DNA of 64,000 nt. Source: Clostridium tertium (GTDB lineage: Bacteria > Bacillota > Clostridia > Clostridiales > Clostridiaceae). Of this stretch, positions 9,039 through 16,485 are shown in pieces (within the stretch, counting starts at the first letter, position 1; the number at the start of each line of letters is the position of its first letter). Both the position numbers and the translations under genes were made by a program. Location: contig NZ_JAGGJY010000003.1 of the NCBI RefSeq assembly GCF_017873245.1, positions 185,413-249,412 of the forward strand. The letters are read 5' to 3'. Under the pieces are notes generated by a model. The model worked only from the letters and a program-made list of their open reading frames with translations. It was not told the origin of the DNA and did no database searches.

Positions 9039-10088
9039 GTGAAAAAGGGTAAAAGAATAATTAATATTTTTAGCTTAATGCTAATATCTACTCTTATTGT
9101 AGGCTGTAATAAAGAAAGCAATATTAAATTTAAAAAAGAAATTAAAATAGGGGTAACACTTTATAAGCAAGATGATACTTTCATATCTACAATCAGTAAG
9201 AATTTAGAAGAAATAGTTAAAGAAAATGAAAGTGTTGATAAATCAAAAATAATACTTGACTTTGTTGATGCAAAAGGAAGTACGATAAATCAAGGAAATC
9301 AAGTGGATAAGTTTATAAATCAAGATTATGATGTTATATGTGTAAATTTAGTAGATAGAACAGCAGCATCAACTATAATTGATAAAGCTAAATCAGCAGA
9401 TATTCCATTAATATTTTTTAATAGAGAACCAGTAGAAGAGGATATGAATAGATGGGATAAGCTATATTATGTTGGAGCACAAGCAGAACAATCTGCAAGA
9501 TTACAAGCAGAGATAGTACTTGATGAATGGCTTTCCAAAAAGGATATAGTAGATAAGAATAAAGATAATAAGATTCAATATGTAATGCTTGAAGGAGAAC
9601 CAGGACATCAAGATTCTTCAATAAGGACAGAATATTGTATAAAGTCTATTACTGAAAAAGGAGTTCAACTAGAAAAACTAGCAGATGACAGTGCTAATTG
9701 GCAAAGTGATCAAGCTATAAGTAAAATGAATCAATGGATTAAAGAGTTCGGAGATAAAATTGAAGTTGTATTTAGCAATAATGATGTAATGGCACTTGGT
9801 GCTATACATGCAATTAATTCTAGCGATGTATTTACTAAAAAACCTACGGTTGTTGGGATAGATGGTATAAAGGAAGCAATGGAATCAGTTAAAAAGGGTG
9901 AAATGATTGGTACTGTTATTAGTGATTCTAAAGCTCAAGCTCAAGCAATATTTGATATTGCAATAGCATTAGCAAAAGGAAATGATATACAAGATATAGA
10001 GGAGCTTGAAAATAATAAATATATAAAAGTACCACATACAAAAGTAACTAAAAGCAATGTAGACTTGTATATGGAGAATGAAAAGTAA
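9039..10088 (+). CDS. MglB paralogue: galactose-type substrate-binding lipoprotein in the sensor operon
   Basis: A 349-residue binding lipoprotein with a lipobox (LIVGC, Cys about 24), starting at GTG behind ATAGGAGGTTAGG. It is clearly related to MglB at 389: compare GVTLYKQDDTFIS here with GVCLYKFDDTYIS, and both keep FNREPV/S, DKNKDNK/DKNGDG, QYVMLEGEP and NNDVMALG. No permease or ATPase gene accompanies it. It may hand sugar to MglA/MglC with a different affinity, or serve as a second extracellular sensor for the kinase at 6249. The terminator at 10099 closes the operon. Confidence 0.85.
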   Translation: MKKGKRIINIFSLMLISTLIVGCNKESNIKFKKEIKIGVTLYKQDDTFISTISKNLEEIVKENESVDKSKIILDFVDAKGSTINQGNQVDKFINQDYDVICVNLVDRTAASTIIDKAKSADIPLIFFNREPVEEDMNRWDKLYYVGAQAEQSARLQAEIVLDEWLSKKDIVDKNKDNKIQYVMLEGEPGHQDSSIRTEYCIKSITEKGVQLEKLADDSANWQSDQAISKMNQWIKEFGDKIEVVFSNNDVMALGAIHAINSSDVFTKKPTVVGIDGIKEAMESVKKGEMIGTVISDSKAQAQAIFDIAIALAKGNDIQDIEELENNKYIKVPHTKVTKSNVDLYMENEK

Positions 10089-10098
10089 ATTTTACATT

Positions 10099-10126
10099 AA
10101 AGGGCTGTCTGCGACAGCCTTTTCAT
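10099..10126 (+). terminator. Terminator of the sugar-sensor operon
   Basis: GGCTGTC (10103-10109) pairs with GACAGCC (10113-10119) around a 3-nt loop, flanked by A/T bases and followed by TTTTCATTTT. Confidence 0.8.
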
Positions 10127-10177
10127 TTTAGTTAAAAATACCTTATAAATATATAAATTAAATATATAATTAATATA

Positions 10178-10205
10178 TTGACAATAGATAAAATAATGCT
10201 ATAAT
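10178..10205 (+). promoter_or_regulatory. Sigma-A promoter of the T-box/tcyP transcript
   Basis: Perfect TTGACA (10178-10183) and TATAAT (10200-10205) with a 16-bp spacer. It lies directly upstream of the T-box leader, so transcription is constitutive and control is by termination. Confidence 0.85.
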
Positions 10206-10229
10206 TAAATCATAGTAATCCGATATGAA

Positions 10230-10497
10230 TTAAAGATTATGAAGAGGAAAAGTAATTAATAATAATTATAACAGAGAAGGTTAGTTGCTGAGATAACCCA
10301 TAATTTTATTAATGAAGTGCACCTTGGAGTCGAAGGCCTGAATATGAAAAGTAGGGGCTTATGGGTTCTCCCATTATAGAGATAAGGTATTATAAGTACC
10401 TAAAAAGAGATGGATATTTGATTATATCTAATCAGAGTGGAACCGTGGAAGTTTACCTTCTGCCTCTGTGCAAACAGTGGTAGTAGGTTTTTTTTAT
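10230..10497 (+). ncRNA. T-box leader, specifier UGC (cysteine)
   Basis: T-box RNA that reads the charging state of one tRNA. Stem I shows the GAGGAA and AGAGAAGG elements and the TTGCTGAG distal loop. The specifier side reads GAAG-TGC-ACCTTGGAGT, giving UGC (Cys) at 10318-10320. A small stem III occurs at about 10385-10402. The T-box AGAGTGGAACCGTGG lies at 10434-10448, with the bulge bases TGGA matching a tRNA 3' end UCCA, as expected for tRNA-Cys (U73). The intrinsic terminator is 10455-10488 plus a T-run to 10495. Uncharged tRNA-Cys should therefore switch on the downstream transporter. The 220 nt from here to the gene hold no other recognised element. Confidence 0.88.
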
Positions 10498-10719
10498 TTA
10501 TACAACAGATTTAATTAATATATTTATTAATTAGTGTATAAACTATTCATAGATTAATTAGAAGATATGAATTCTTGTATAGATAATCTAAAATCAACTT
10601 ATTAGATAAAATTTTAAAAATACAATATTTAAAGAATTATCTTAAGAAATTTGCAGGCCAGCAAATAAATATTTAACTAAATATTAAATCATCTAAAATA
10701 AATATTAGGAGGATACAAA

Positions 10720-12021
10720 ATGAATATTAATTTAATATTAGCTATTATATTATCAATAGCAGCACTTTATATAATTTATTTAGTAAAATCAAAAACAGGA
10801 AAGTTTTCTTATTCAACGTTAACTGCATTAACAATAGGGTTAATACTAGGTGCAATATTTAAAGAAAATATTAAGTTCCTTGAAGTAGTAGGAAAAGGGT
10901 ATATATCATTAATAAAAATGATAGTAGTTCCTTTAGTTATGGTATCAATAATAACAAGTATAATTAGACTTAAAAATTTAGATACTTTAAAATCAATTGG
11001 TATTAAAACACTAGGAATATTACTTGGTACAACAGGTGTAGCAGCAATAATAGGAATTATTATTGGTAAGATCTTTAAATTAGGACAAGGGTTAAGCTTT
11101 GTAGGAGCAGAAGGTTTTAAAGCTAGGGAAATACCATCATTTTCAAAGGTATTATTAGACTTTTTACCATCCAATCCAGTGGCATCAGTTGTTAATAATC
11201 AAATAATTCCAATAGTAATATTTTCACTTTTCATAGCAATAGCTTTAGTAATTGAAGATAATAAAAATCCAGAGAAGGTTAAGCCATTTAAAGATTTCAT
11301 TTTATCAACTTATGAATTAGTATTAAGTATAACAAGAATAGTATTGAAATTTATACCATATGGAGTATTTGCATTAATTACAACAGCTGCAGCTACAAAT
11401 GGTATGGATACGATAAAATCATTAATTAATGTTATATTAGCAGTATATATAGCTTGTATATTACAAATTGTCTTAGTCCATACTCCTTTAATAGCATTTG
11501 TTGCAAGAAAAAATCCATTAAAGTTCTTTAAGGATATTTTTCCAGCTCAAGTTATAGCTTTTACAAGTCAAAGTAGTTATGGAACATTGCCTGTAACAAT
11601 TAAGAGTTTAGTAGAAAATGCTAAAGTTTCTGAAAATATAGCAAGCTTTGTAGCACCACTTGGATCAACTATTGGAATGAATGCTTGTGGTGGATTATAT
11701 CCAGCAATAGTTGCAATTTTTGTAGCAAATGTATTTAATGTGGATATGACTATGTATCATTATTTCTTAATAGTATTAACAACAGTTATATCTTCAATAG
11801 GTATAGCGGGAGTTCCTGGAGCAGCCACTATGTCAACAACAGTTGTTTTATCAACTTTAGGATTACCTATAGAAGGTATGGCAATGGTAATGGCTGTAGA
11901 TGCTATAATCGATATGATGAGAACAGCAACTAATGTTACAGGTTCTGCAGTAGCAGCTTTAGTGGTTGATGAAACCGAAAAAAGAAAAGGAAGTGCCCAT
12001 GTAGCACTTGAATCTAAATAA
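10720..12021 (+). CDS. tcyP: TcyP-like L-cystine:cation symporter (DAACS family)
   Basis: Membrane symporter of 433 residues in the dicarboxylate/amino acid:cation symporter family, with about eight helices and two re-entrant loops. Family marks include VGKGYISLIKMIVVPLVMVSI near residue 55, the serine-rich AFTSQSSYGTLPVT loop, GSTIGMNACG, and GIAGVPGAATMSTTVVLSTLGLP. Overall it resembles B. subtilis TcyP rather than glutamate transporters. The cysteine T-box upstream independently supports cystine as substrate. The start follows TTAGGAGGATACAAA. A terminator follows at 12052. It supplies cyst(e)ine for protein and thiol synthesis when tRNA-Cys is uncharged. Confidence 0.87.
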   Translation: MNINLILAIILSIAALYIIYLVKSKTGKFSYSTLTALTIGLILGAIFKENIKFLEVVGKGYISLIKMIVVPLVMVSIITSIIRLKNLDTLKSIGIKTLGILLGTTGVAAIIGIIIGKIFKLGQGLSFVGAEGFKAREIPSFSKVLLDFLPSNPVASVVNNQIIPIVIFSLFIAIALVIEDNKNPEKVKPFKDFILSTYELVLSITRIVLKFIPYGVFALITTAAATNGMDTIKSLINVILAVYIACILQIVLVHTPLIAFVARKNPLKFFKDIFPAQVIAFTSQSSYGTLPVTIKSLVENAKVSENIASFVAPLGSTIGMNACGGLYPAIVAIFVANVFNVDMTMYHYFLIVLTTVISSIGIAGVPGAATMSTTVVLSTLGLPIEGMAMVMAVDAIIDMMRTATNVTGSAVAALVVDETEKRKGSAHVALESK

Positions 12022-12051
12022 TTAGCTAAAAATAGATTCTGAAATAAGTTT

Positions 12052-12098
12052 TAGCCCTATTAAACTAAAAATAAAGAGTTTAATGGGGCTATATATTT
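12052..12098 (+). terminator. Terminator after tcyP
   Basis: 15-base arms (12052-12066 with 12077-12091, one mismatch) followed by a T-rich tail. Confidence 0.8.
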
Positions 12099-12178
12099 TT
12101 AAAATTAAATAGTTAAAAATATATTTTAGAATTTTATATATATCATAGATTTTGGTTAGTGGAAGGGGTTATTATTTA

Positions 12179-12229
12179 TAAAAAAATAGGTACCACATAG
12201 ATAATTGTTATCTTCTGCAATACCTTTAA
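12179..12229 (-). terminator. Terminator of the AhpF-like gene
   Basis: On the minus strand, nested stems (AGGTA/TACCT outside, AGATAA/TTATCT inside) are followed by a run of seven T. It lies just after the stop at 12244. Confidence 0.6.
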
Positions 12230-12243
12230 AAAAATAATATTTA

Positions 12244-13914
12244 TTATTTAAGTAATTGAACTATATCTTCAAGTTTCTTACCACCAAAATAAACTTTAGA
12301 ATCGTTTATTATCAAGGCTGGAACACTCATTATTTTATGTTTATCTTTAATATCTTTGAAGTTTGATAAATCTAGCATTTCTGTTTCTATATTAGGATTT
12401 TCTATAGCTATTCTTTGAGCGGCAGTTACAACTTCAGGACAAACATGGCAGGAAAGAGATACTGCAACTTTAATGTTAGTTTTCTTATCCAGTGACAGTG
12501 ATTTAATTTCATTTAGTAAATCTTCATTTAGTGCTTGACCTGGACCAGCTAAATTATAAATAGCTAATATGAATGAATTTAATTCATGTCCTCCAGGAAC
12601 TCCATGGAATTTAACTCCACTGTAGTTACTATCTTTATTTAATAAAGCAACTACAGGATATTTATCTGTATGAATTTTAGATTCCATTTCAAGGTTTTCA
12701 CCTTTTTTATAGATTACAGCAGAAATTTTATCACTCAAATCAGATATATCTAAAACTAAATCTCTTAATTCAATTGATTTTTTGTTACTTTCATCAACTA
12801 TTGATACTAATGAAATGTTATTTTCTATTTTAGATAATATACCTTTTAATTGGTTTCTTAAAGTGTCGTTTAATAAATTACTTCTTCCAGATAAAGCCTT
12901 ATTATTAGAAGTAGGTACTTCATTTTTAGTTTCCACTTTTTCTTCAATAACTTCTTCTTCAATTATTCCAAGTCTTTCTTTTTCAGATGCAACATATCTT
13001 TCAGCATCTGTTGCTGCAATAGCACCATCAGCTACAGCTGTTACAACTTGTCTTAATAGTTTAGGTCTTAAGTCACCAGCGGCATAAACACCTTTAATAT
13101 TAGTTTCCATATTTTCATTTGTTAAGATATATCCGTATCTATCCATTTCTATCTTATCTTTAAATACTTTAGTTTGTGGTTCATAACCAACAAATACAAA
13201 GATACCAAATGTTCCATCTTCTTTAGGAGGGAAGTATTCTGATCTTTCATTAGTAACATTATTAATAAGCTTTACAGATCTTAAAACATCATCACCAATA
13301 GCTTCTACAACTTCAGTATTAAATCTTATTTCTATATTTTTATTAGCTTTTACCTTATCACCTATAGATTTAGCACAAGTAAACTCAGGTTCTCTTGCAA
13401 CTATAATTACTTTTTTAGCAAACCTAGTTAAGTAGATGGCTTCTTCAGCAGCAGCATAACCTGCACCTATTACAAGAACTTCTAAGTCCTTAAAGAATTC
13501 TCCATCGCAAGTAGCACAGTAAGCAACACCTCTACCACCGTATTCGATTTCTCCTGGGAAACCTAATTTTCTTGGTGAAGCACCTGTTGCTATAATTATA
13601 GCTCTACCTTGGATTTCACCATTATTTGTTTTGATAATTTTTACTTCTCCAGAAAAATCAACATCAATTACATCAGCTGTTTGGAATTTAACACCGAAGT
13701 TTTCAGCTTGAGTTCTCATATCTGAAGTTAAATTAGGGCCAGTTGTTTTTACAATACCAGGATAGTTTACAATTTCAGCAGTACTATTAATTTGACCACC
13801 AGTATGTTCTTTTTCAATTATTAAAGTATTAAGTCTTGCTCTGCCAGCATATAAACCAGCAGATAAACCAGCAGGACCACCACCAATTATAATTAAATCG
13901 TATATTTTATTCAT
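12244..13914 (-). CDS. AhpF-like NAD(P)H:peroxiredoxin reductase with permuted domain order
   Basis: A 556-residue flavoprotein that passes electrons from NAD(P)H to a partner peroxiredoxin. Residues 1-310 form a thioredoxin-reductase module: FAD motif GGGPAGLSAGLYAG, redox pair CATCDG (about 134-139) and NAD(P)H motif GAGYAA. After a Glu/Lys/Asn linker (about 315-345), the C-terminal part (about 350-556) is a tandem thioredoxin fold with the CHVC pair in SLSCHVCPE. E. coli AhpF has the same modules in the opposite order. The ATG follows AAGGAGG. The AhpC gene upstream and a shared palindrome support a peroxide-detoxifying pair, as described for clostridial NADH oxidase/AhpC systems. Confidence 0.85.
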   Translation of the reverse strand: MNKIYDLIIIGGGPAGLSAGLYAGRARLNTLIIEKEHTGGQINSTAEIVNYPGIVKTTGPNLTSDMRTQAENFGVKFQTADVIDVDFSGEVKIIKTNNGEIQGRAIIIATGASPRKLGFPGEIEYGGRGVAYCATCDGEFFKDLEVLVIGAGYAAAEEAIYLTRFAKKVIIVAREPEFTCAKSIGDKVKANKNIEIRFNTEVVEAIGDDVLRSVKLINNVTNERSEYFPPKEDGTFGIFVFVGYEPQTKVFKDKIEMDRYGYILTNENMETNIKGVYAAGDLRPKLLRQVVTAVADGAIAATDAERYVASEKERLGIIEEEVIEEKVETKNEVPTSNNKALSGRSNLLNDTLRNQLKGILSKIENNISLVSIVDESNKKSIELRDLVLDISDLSDKISAVIYKKGENLEMESKIHTDKYPVVALLNKDSNYSGVKFHGVPGGHELNSFILAIYNLAGPGQALNEDLLNEIKSLSLDKKTNIKVAVSLSCHVCPEVVTAAQRIAIENPNIETEMLDLSNFKDIKDKHKIMSVPALIINDSKVYFGGKKLEDIVQLLK

Positions 13915-13949
13915 AAATTCCTCCTTAAGATTTCAATTCTATTATTAAA

Positions 13950-13964
13950 TAATAATAATTATTG
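13950..13964. promoter_or_regulatory. PerR-like palindrome upstream of the AhpF-like gene
   Basis: TAATAATAATTATTG matches the PerR box TTATAATNATTATAA at 11 of 14 fixed positions. It sits about 36 nt before the start on the minus strand. In an AT-rich genome such a match is weak by itself; the related site at ahpC strengthens it. Confidence 0.4.
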
Positions 13965-13982
13965 ATTAGTTTATTAAAAAAA

Positions 13983-14000
13983 TAGCGAGTTGCCTCGCTA
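13983..14000 (-). terminator. Terminator of ahpC
   Basis: TAGCGAG/CTCGCTA stem with a 4-nt loop; on the minus strand a T7 run follows. This separates ahpC from the AhpF-like gene, so the two are distinct transcripts. Confidence 0.8.
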
Positions 14001-14059
14001 ATTTTTTAATGTATGATTAATATATAGTGAGGAGAGAATAACCCTCCTTATGTTTTATA

Positions 14060-14623
14060 TTAAAGTTTACCAACTAAATCTAAGCTTGGTACTAAAGTTT
14101 CTTCACCTGGAGTCCAGTTTGCAGGGCAAACTTGATCGCCATGTTCAGCTACGAATTGAGCAGCTTGAACTTTTCTTAATAATTCTTCTGCATTTCTTCC
14201 AATTCCGTTTTGGTGAACTTCATAAGCTTGGATTTCTCCTTCTGGATTAACTATGAATGTTCCTCTTAAAGCTAAACCTTCTTCTTCAATAAGAACTTCA
14301 AACATTCTTGCTAGCTTTCCAGTAGGGTCAGCTAACATTGGGTATTGAATTTTTCCTATTGTTTCTGTTGCATCAGCCCATGCTTTGTGAACAAAGTGAG
14401 TATCTTCAGATACTGAGTATATTTCAGCACCAATTTTTTTGAATTCTTCATAATGATCAGCTAAGTCTCCTAATTCAGTTGGGCAAACAAATGTAAAGTC
14501 TGCTGGGTAGAAGAAGAAGATTGACCATTTACCTAAAACATTTTCCTTTGATACTTCCTTAAAGTTACCATTGTGGTAAGCTTGAACTTTAAATTCTTCG
14601 ATTTTTCTTCCTATTAATGACAT
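14060..14623 (-). CDS. ahpC: Peroxiredoxin AhpC (alkyl hydroperoxide reductase)
   Basis: Cytoplasmic typical 2-Cys peroxiredoxin of 187 residues that reduces H2O2, organic peroxides and peroxynitrite. The peroxidatic Cys is in FYPADFTFVCPTELGD (Cys about 47) and the resolving Cys in GDQVCPANWTPG (Cys about 165). Length matches bacterial AhpC (187 in E. coli). The start follows CGAGGAGGAAAAAG. Its reductant is very probably the flavoprotein encoded just downstream, which has its own promoter. A perfect palindrome overlaps the -10 of the ahpC promoter, suggesting peroxide control. Confidence 0.95.
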   Translation of the reverse strand: MSLIGRKIEEFKVQAYHNGNFKEVSKENVLGKWSIFFFYPADFTFVCPTELGDLADHYEEFKKIGAEIYSVSEDTHFVHKAWADATETIGKIQYPMLADPTGKLARMFEVLIEEEGLALRGTFIVNPEGEIQAYEVHQNGIGRNAEELLRKVQAAQFVAEHGDQVCPANWTPGEETLVPSLDLVGKL

Positions 14624-14662
14624 AAACTTTTTCCTCCTCGTTTTTAAAAGTTACTATGTATT

Positions 14663-14692
14663 AATAATAATTATTATTTAATAAAATGTCAA
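14663..14692 (-). promoter_or_regulatory. ahpC promoter with overlapping PerR-like palindrome
   Basis: Minus strand: TTGACA (14692-14687), 17-bp spacer, TATTAT (14669-14664). The 16-bp perfect palindrome AATAATAATTATTATT (14663-14678) covers the -10 and most of the spacer, where a repressor would block polymerase. The 15-mer within it fits the PerR box at 12 of 14 fixed positions. Upstream, 14693-14909 holds no gene. Confidence 0.6.
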
Positions 14693-14909
14693 TAGATATT
14701 TTAAATTAATTGATAATTTTTATCATTTGATTTTTTGTTGCAATTATACAGAAAAATATAGTATTATTTCCAAAATGAGAATAATATTTACACATAATAA
14801 TTAAATAAAAATTAAGAATTTTAATACATATTGTTTTAAAGGATTATTTAGTATAAAATATATATAAAAAGTGGATTTTAAAAAGTAGATTTTTAGGGAG
14901 GATAATTTC

Positions 14910-15158
14910 TTGAACAAGGGTGGAATTAGATTATATTATAAAAATCAGGAAGAACTTAGCTATGCGTTAAGAGACTACATAGACGATTATTTTGAAGGTA
15001 ACATAGAGGATGAAGCTTTAGAAGAAAAAATATTTATGGTAATAGAAGCTAATAAGGCTAAATTCTATAAAGATGATGAAATAGCTAAGAAACCAAAACA
15101 AATTTTGGGGAAAACAAGATTAAATGTATTAGAACAAATTTTAAAGAAAAAAAGGTGA
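14910..15158 (+). CDS. Small conserved clostridial protein, function unknown
   Basis: An 82-residue soluble protein starting at TTG behind AGGGAGGATAATTTC. It is acidic in the first half (YALRDYIDDYFEGNIEDEAL) and basic at the end (LEQILKKKR), with no membrane segment or cysteine. It resembles small Clostridium proteins annotated only as a conserved family (TIGR04540, from memory, not verified). It stands alone between ahpC and a glycosyltransferase, ahead of a bidirectional terminator. The predicted helices and charged tail would fit a small regulatory or nucleic-acid-binding protein, but I assign no function. Confidence 0.65.
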   Translation: MNKGGIRLYYKNQEELSYALRDYIDDYFEGNIEDEALEEKIFMVIEANKAKFYKDDEIAKKPKQILGKTRLNVLEQILKKKR

Positions 15159-15253
15159 TAATAACCTAATAAAGCTATTATTTAATAATTTATATTTGTA
15201 AAACTTTAAATGGTTCCACTAATAATCTTATTATTTATAATTAAAAATTGACA

Positions 15254-15290
15254 AGAAGGACAAGTAGAAATACTTATCCTTCTTTTTTAA
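15254..15290. terminator. Bidirectional terminator
   Basis: 13-base arms 15254-15266 and 15271-15283 with one mismatch and T-runs on the plus side. It lies between convergent genes ending at 15158 and 15287. Confidence 0.75.
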
Positions 15291-16288
15291 TTAAGCTTTT
15301 TTAAGTTTTCTAAATTAAAGCCAAGCATTTCTGGAATAAAGTTTTTAAAGTTTATATAATCTAAGCTAAAACAATATGGAAAGTTTTCATTATAAAGCTC
15401 TAGATATAATTTTAGATTTTCTCTTGATTTTTCTAGATTATTTAATTTCTTATAACATAAACTAATTAATAAATAAATTTCCCTAAAAGCATCATTTTTA
15501 AATACATAGCTTTCGCCGTTAAGAATTGCATTTTTATATTTTTTTGCTTTATAATAAGTTTTTACAATTAAAAAAGAAATATAGCTATTTATATAATAGT
15601 TATCATTTAGTTTAATTGCTTTAATATAGTTGTCTATTGCTATATTATATTTATTTAAAAGGAAATATTCATTTGCAATGTTATAGTAATATAAATAATT
15701 TTTTTCCTCATCATCATAGGATAAATATATTGAAAGATTTCTATTACATCTATCTACTAATTGCTTTTTACTATAATCATATCCAAAGTTATATAATAAA
15801 AATTCTAAATTAAAAATTTTATTCAAATACGAATCATTATATAAAGAATTATTAAGTTTTTCATTTAGCTTTCCAGAAAAATAAAATCCAGAGTTATTTC
15901 TAATAATCCTAAGTAAATATTCACCTTTATAAGGTTTATTATCTATTATATTTATAAGTTTCAATCTAAATCCTAAATATAAAGAATCATTTAGCATATC
16001 TTTTAATTCAGATACTTGACTATTGTCCAATGACTCATCACAATCAATGTATAAAATCCAATCTTTAGATGCAATTTCTAATGCCTTATTTCTTGCAGAG
16101 CTAAAGTTATCATTCCATGGAAACTTTATTATCTTTGCATTGAATTCTTGGGCGATATTAATAGTATTATCAGTGGATCCGGTGTCAATTAAAATTATTT
16201 CATCAGCAATACTTTTTATACTTTTAAGACATCTAGTTAAGTTTGCCTCTTCATTTCTAGCTATAATACAAACGCTTAAAGTATCCAA
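15287..16288 (-). CDS. Family 2 glycosyltransferase with C-terminal TPR-like region
   Basis: Cytoplasmic glycosyltransferase of about 333 residues. The N-terminal GT-A domain (about 1-110) has SVCIIARNEEANL, the nucleotide-sugar motif DTGSTDNT and the metal-binding YIDCDES. The rest is helical, Tyr/Asn-rich and repeat-like (about 190-330), as in SunS-like and other GT2-TPR enzymes. The best start is TTG at 16288, 9 nt after a GGAGGT site; an upstream extension has no ribosome binding site. It is divergent from the glycosyltransferase at 16486, so both may modify the same surface or peptide target. The acceptor is unknown. Confidence 0.75.
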   Translation of the reverse strand: MDTLSVCIIARNEEANLTRCLKSIKSIADEIILIDTGSTDNTINIAQEFNAKIIKFPWNDNFSSARNKALEIASKDWILYIDCDESLDNSQVSELKDMLNDSLYLGFRLKLINIIDNKPYKGEYLLRIIRNNSGFYFSGKLNEKLNNSLYNDSYLNKIFNLEFLLYNFGYDYSKKQLVDRCNRNLSIYLSYDDEEKNYLYYYNIANEYFLLNKYNIAIDNYIKAIKLNDNYYINSYISFLIVKTYYKAKKYKNAILNGESYVFKNDAFREIYLLISLCYKKLNNLEKSRENLKLYLELYNENFPYCFSLDYINFKNFIPEMLGFNLENLKKLN

Positions 16289-16485
16289 AGAAAAGTTACC
16301 TCCAAACAAAATGGCTTTATTATAGAATATGATAATCAATAAAATATGCTAATAATAGAAAAATAGATATTACTATCAAATTCTACTTAAAACTACTTAT
16401 TAAAGGTTATTTTATTAAAAATAAGCATAATATGATAAGTAGGAATAAACTATATTGTATTAAGATAAATAATTGGAGGAAGTCA

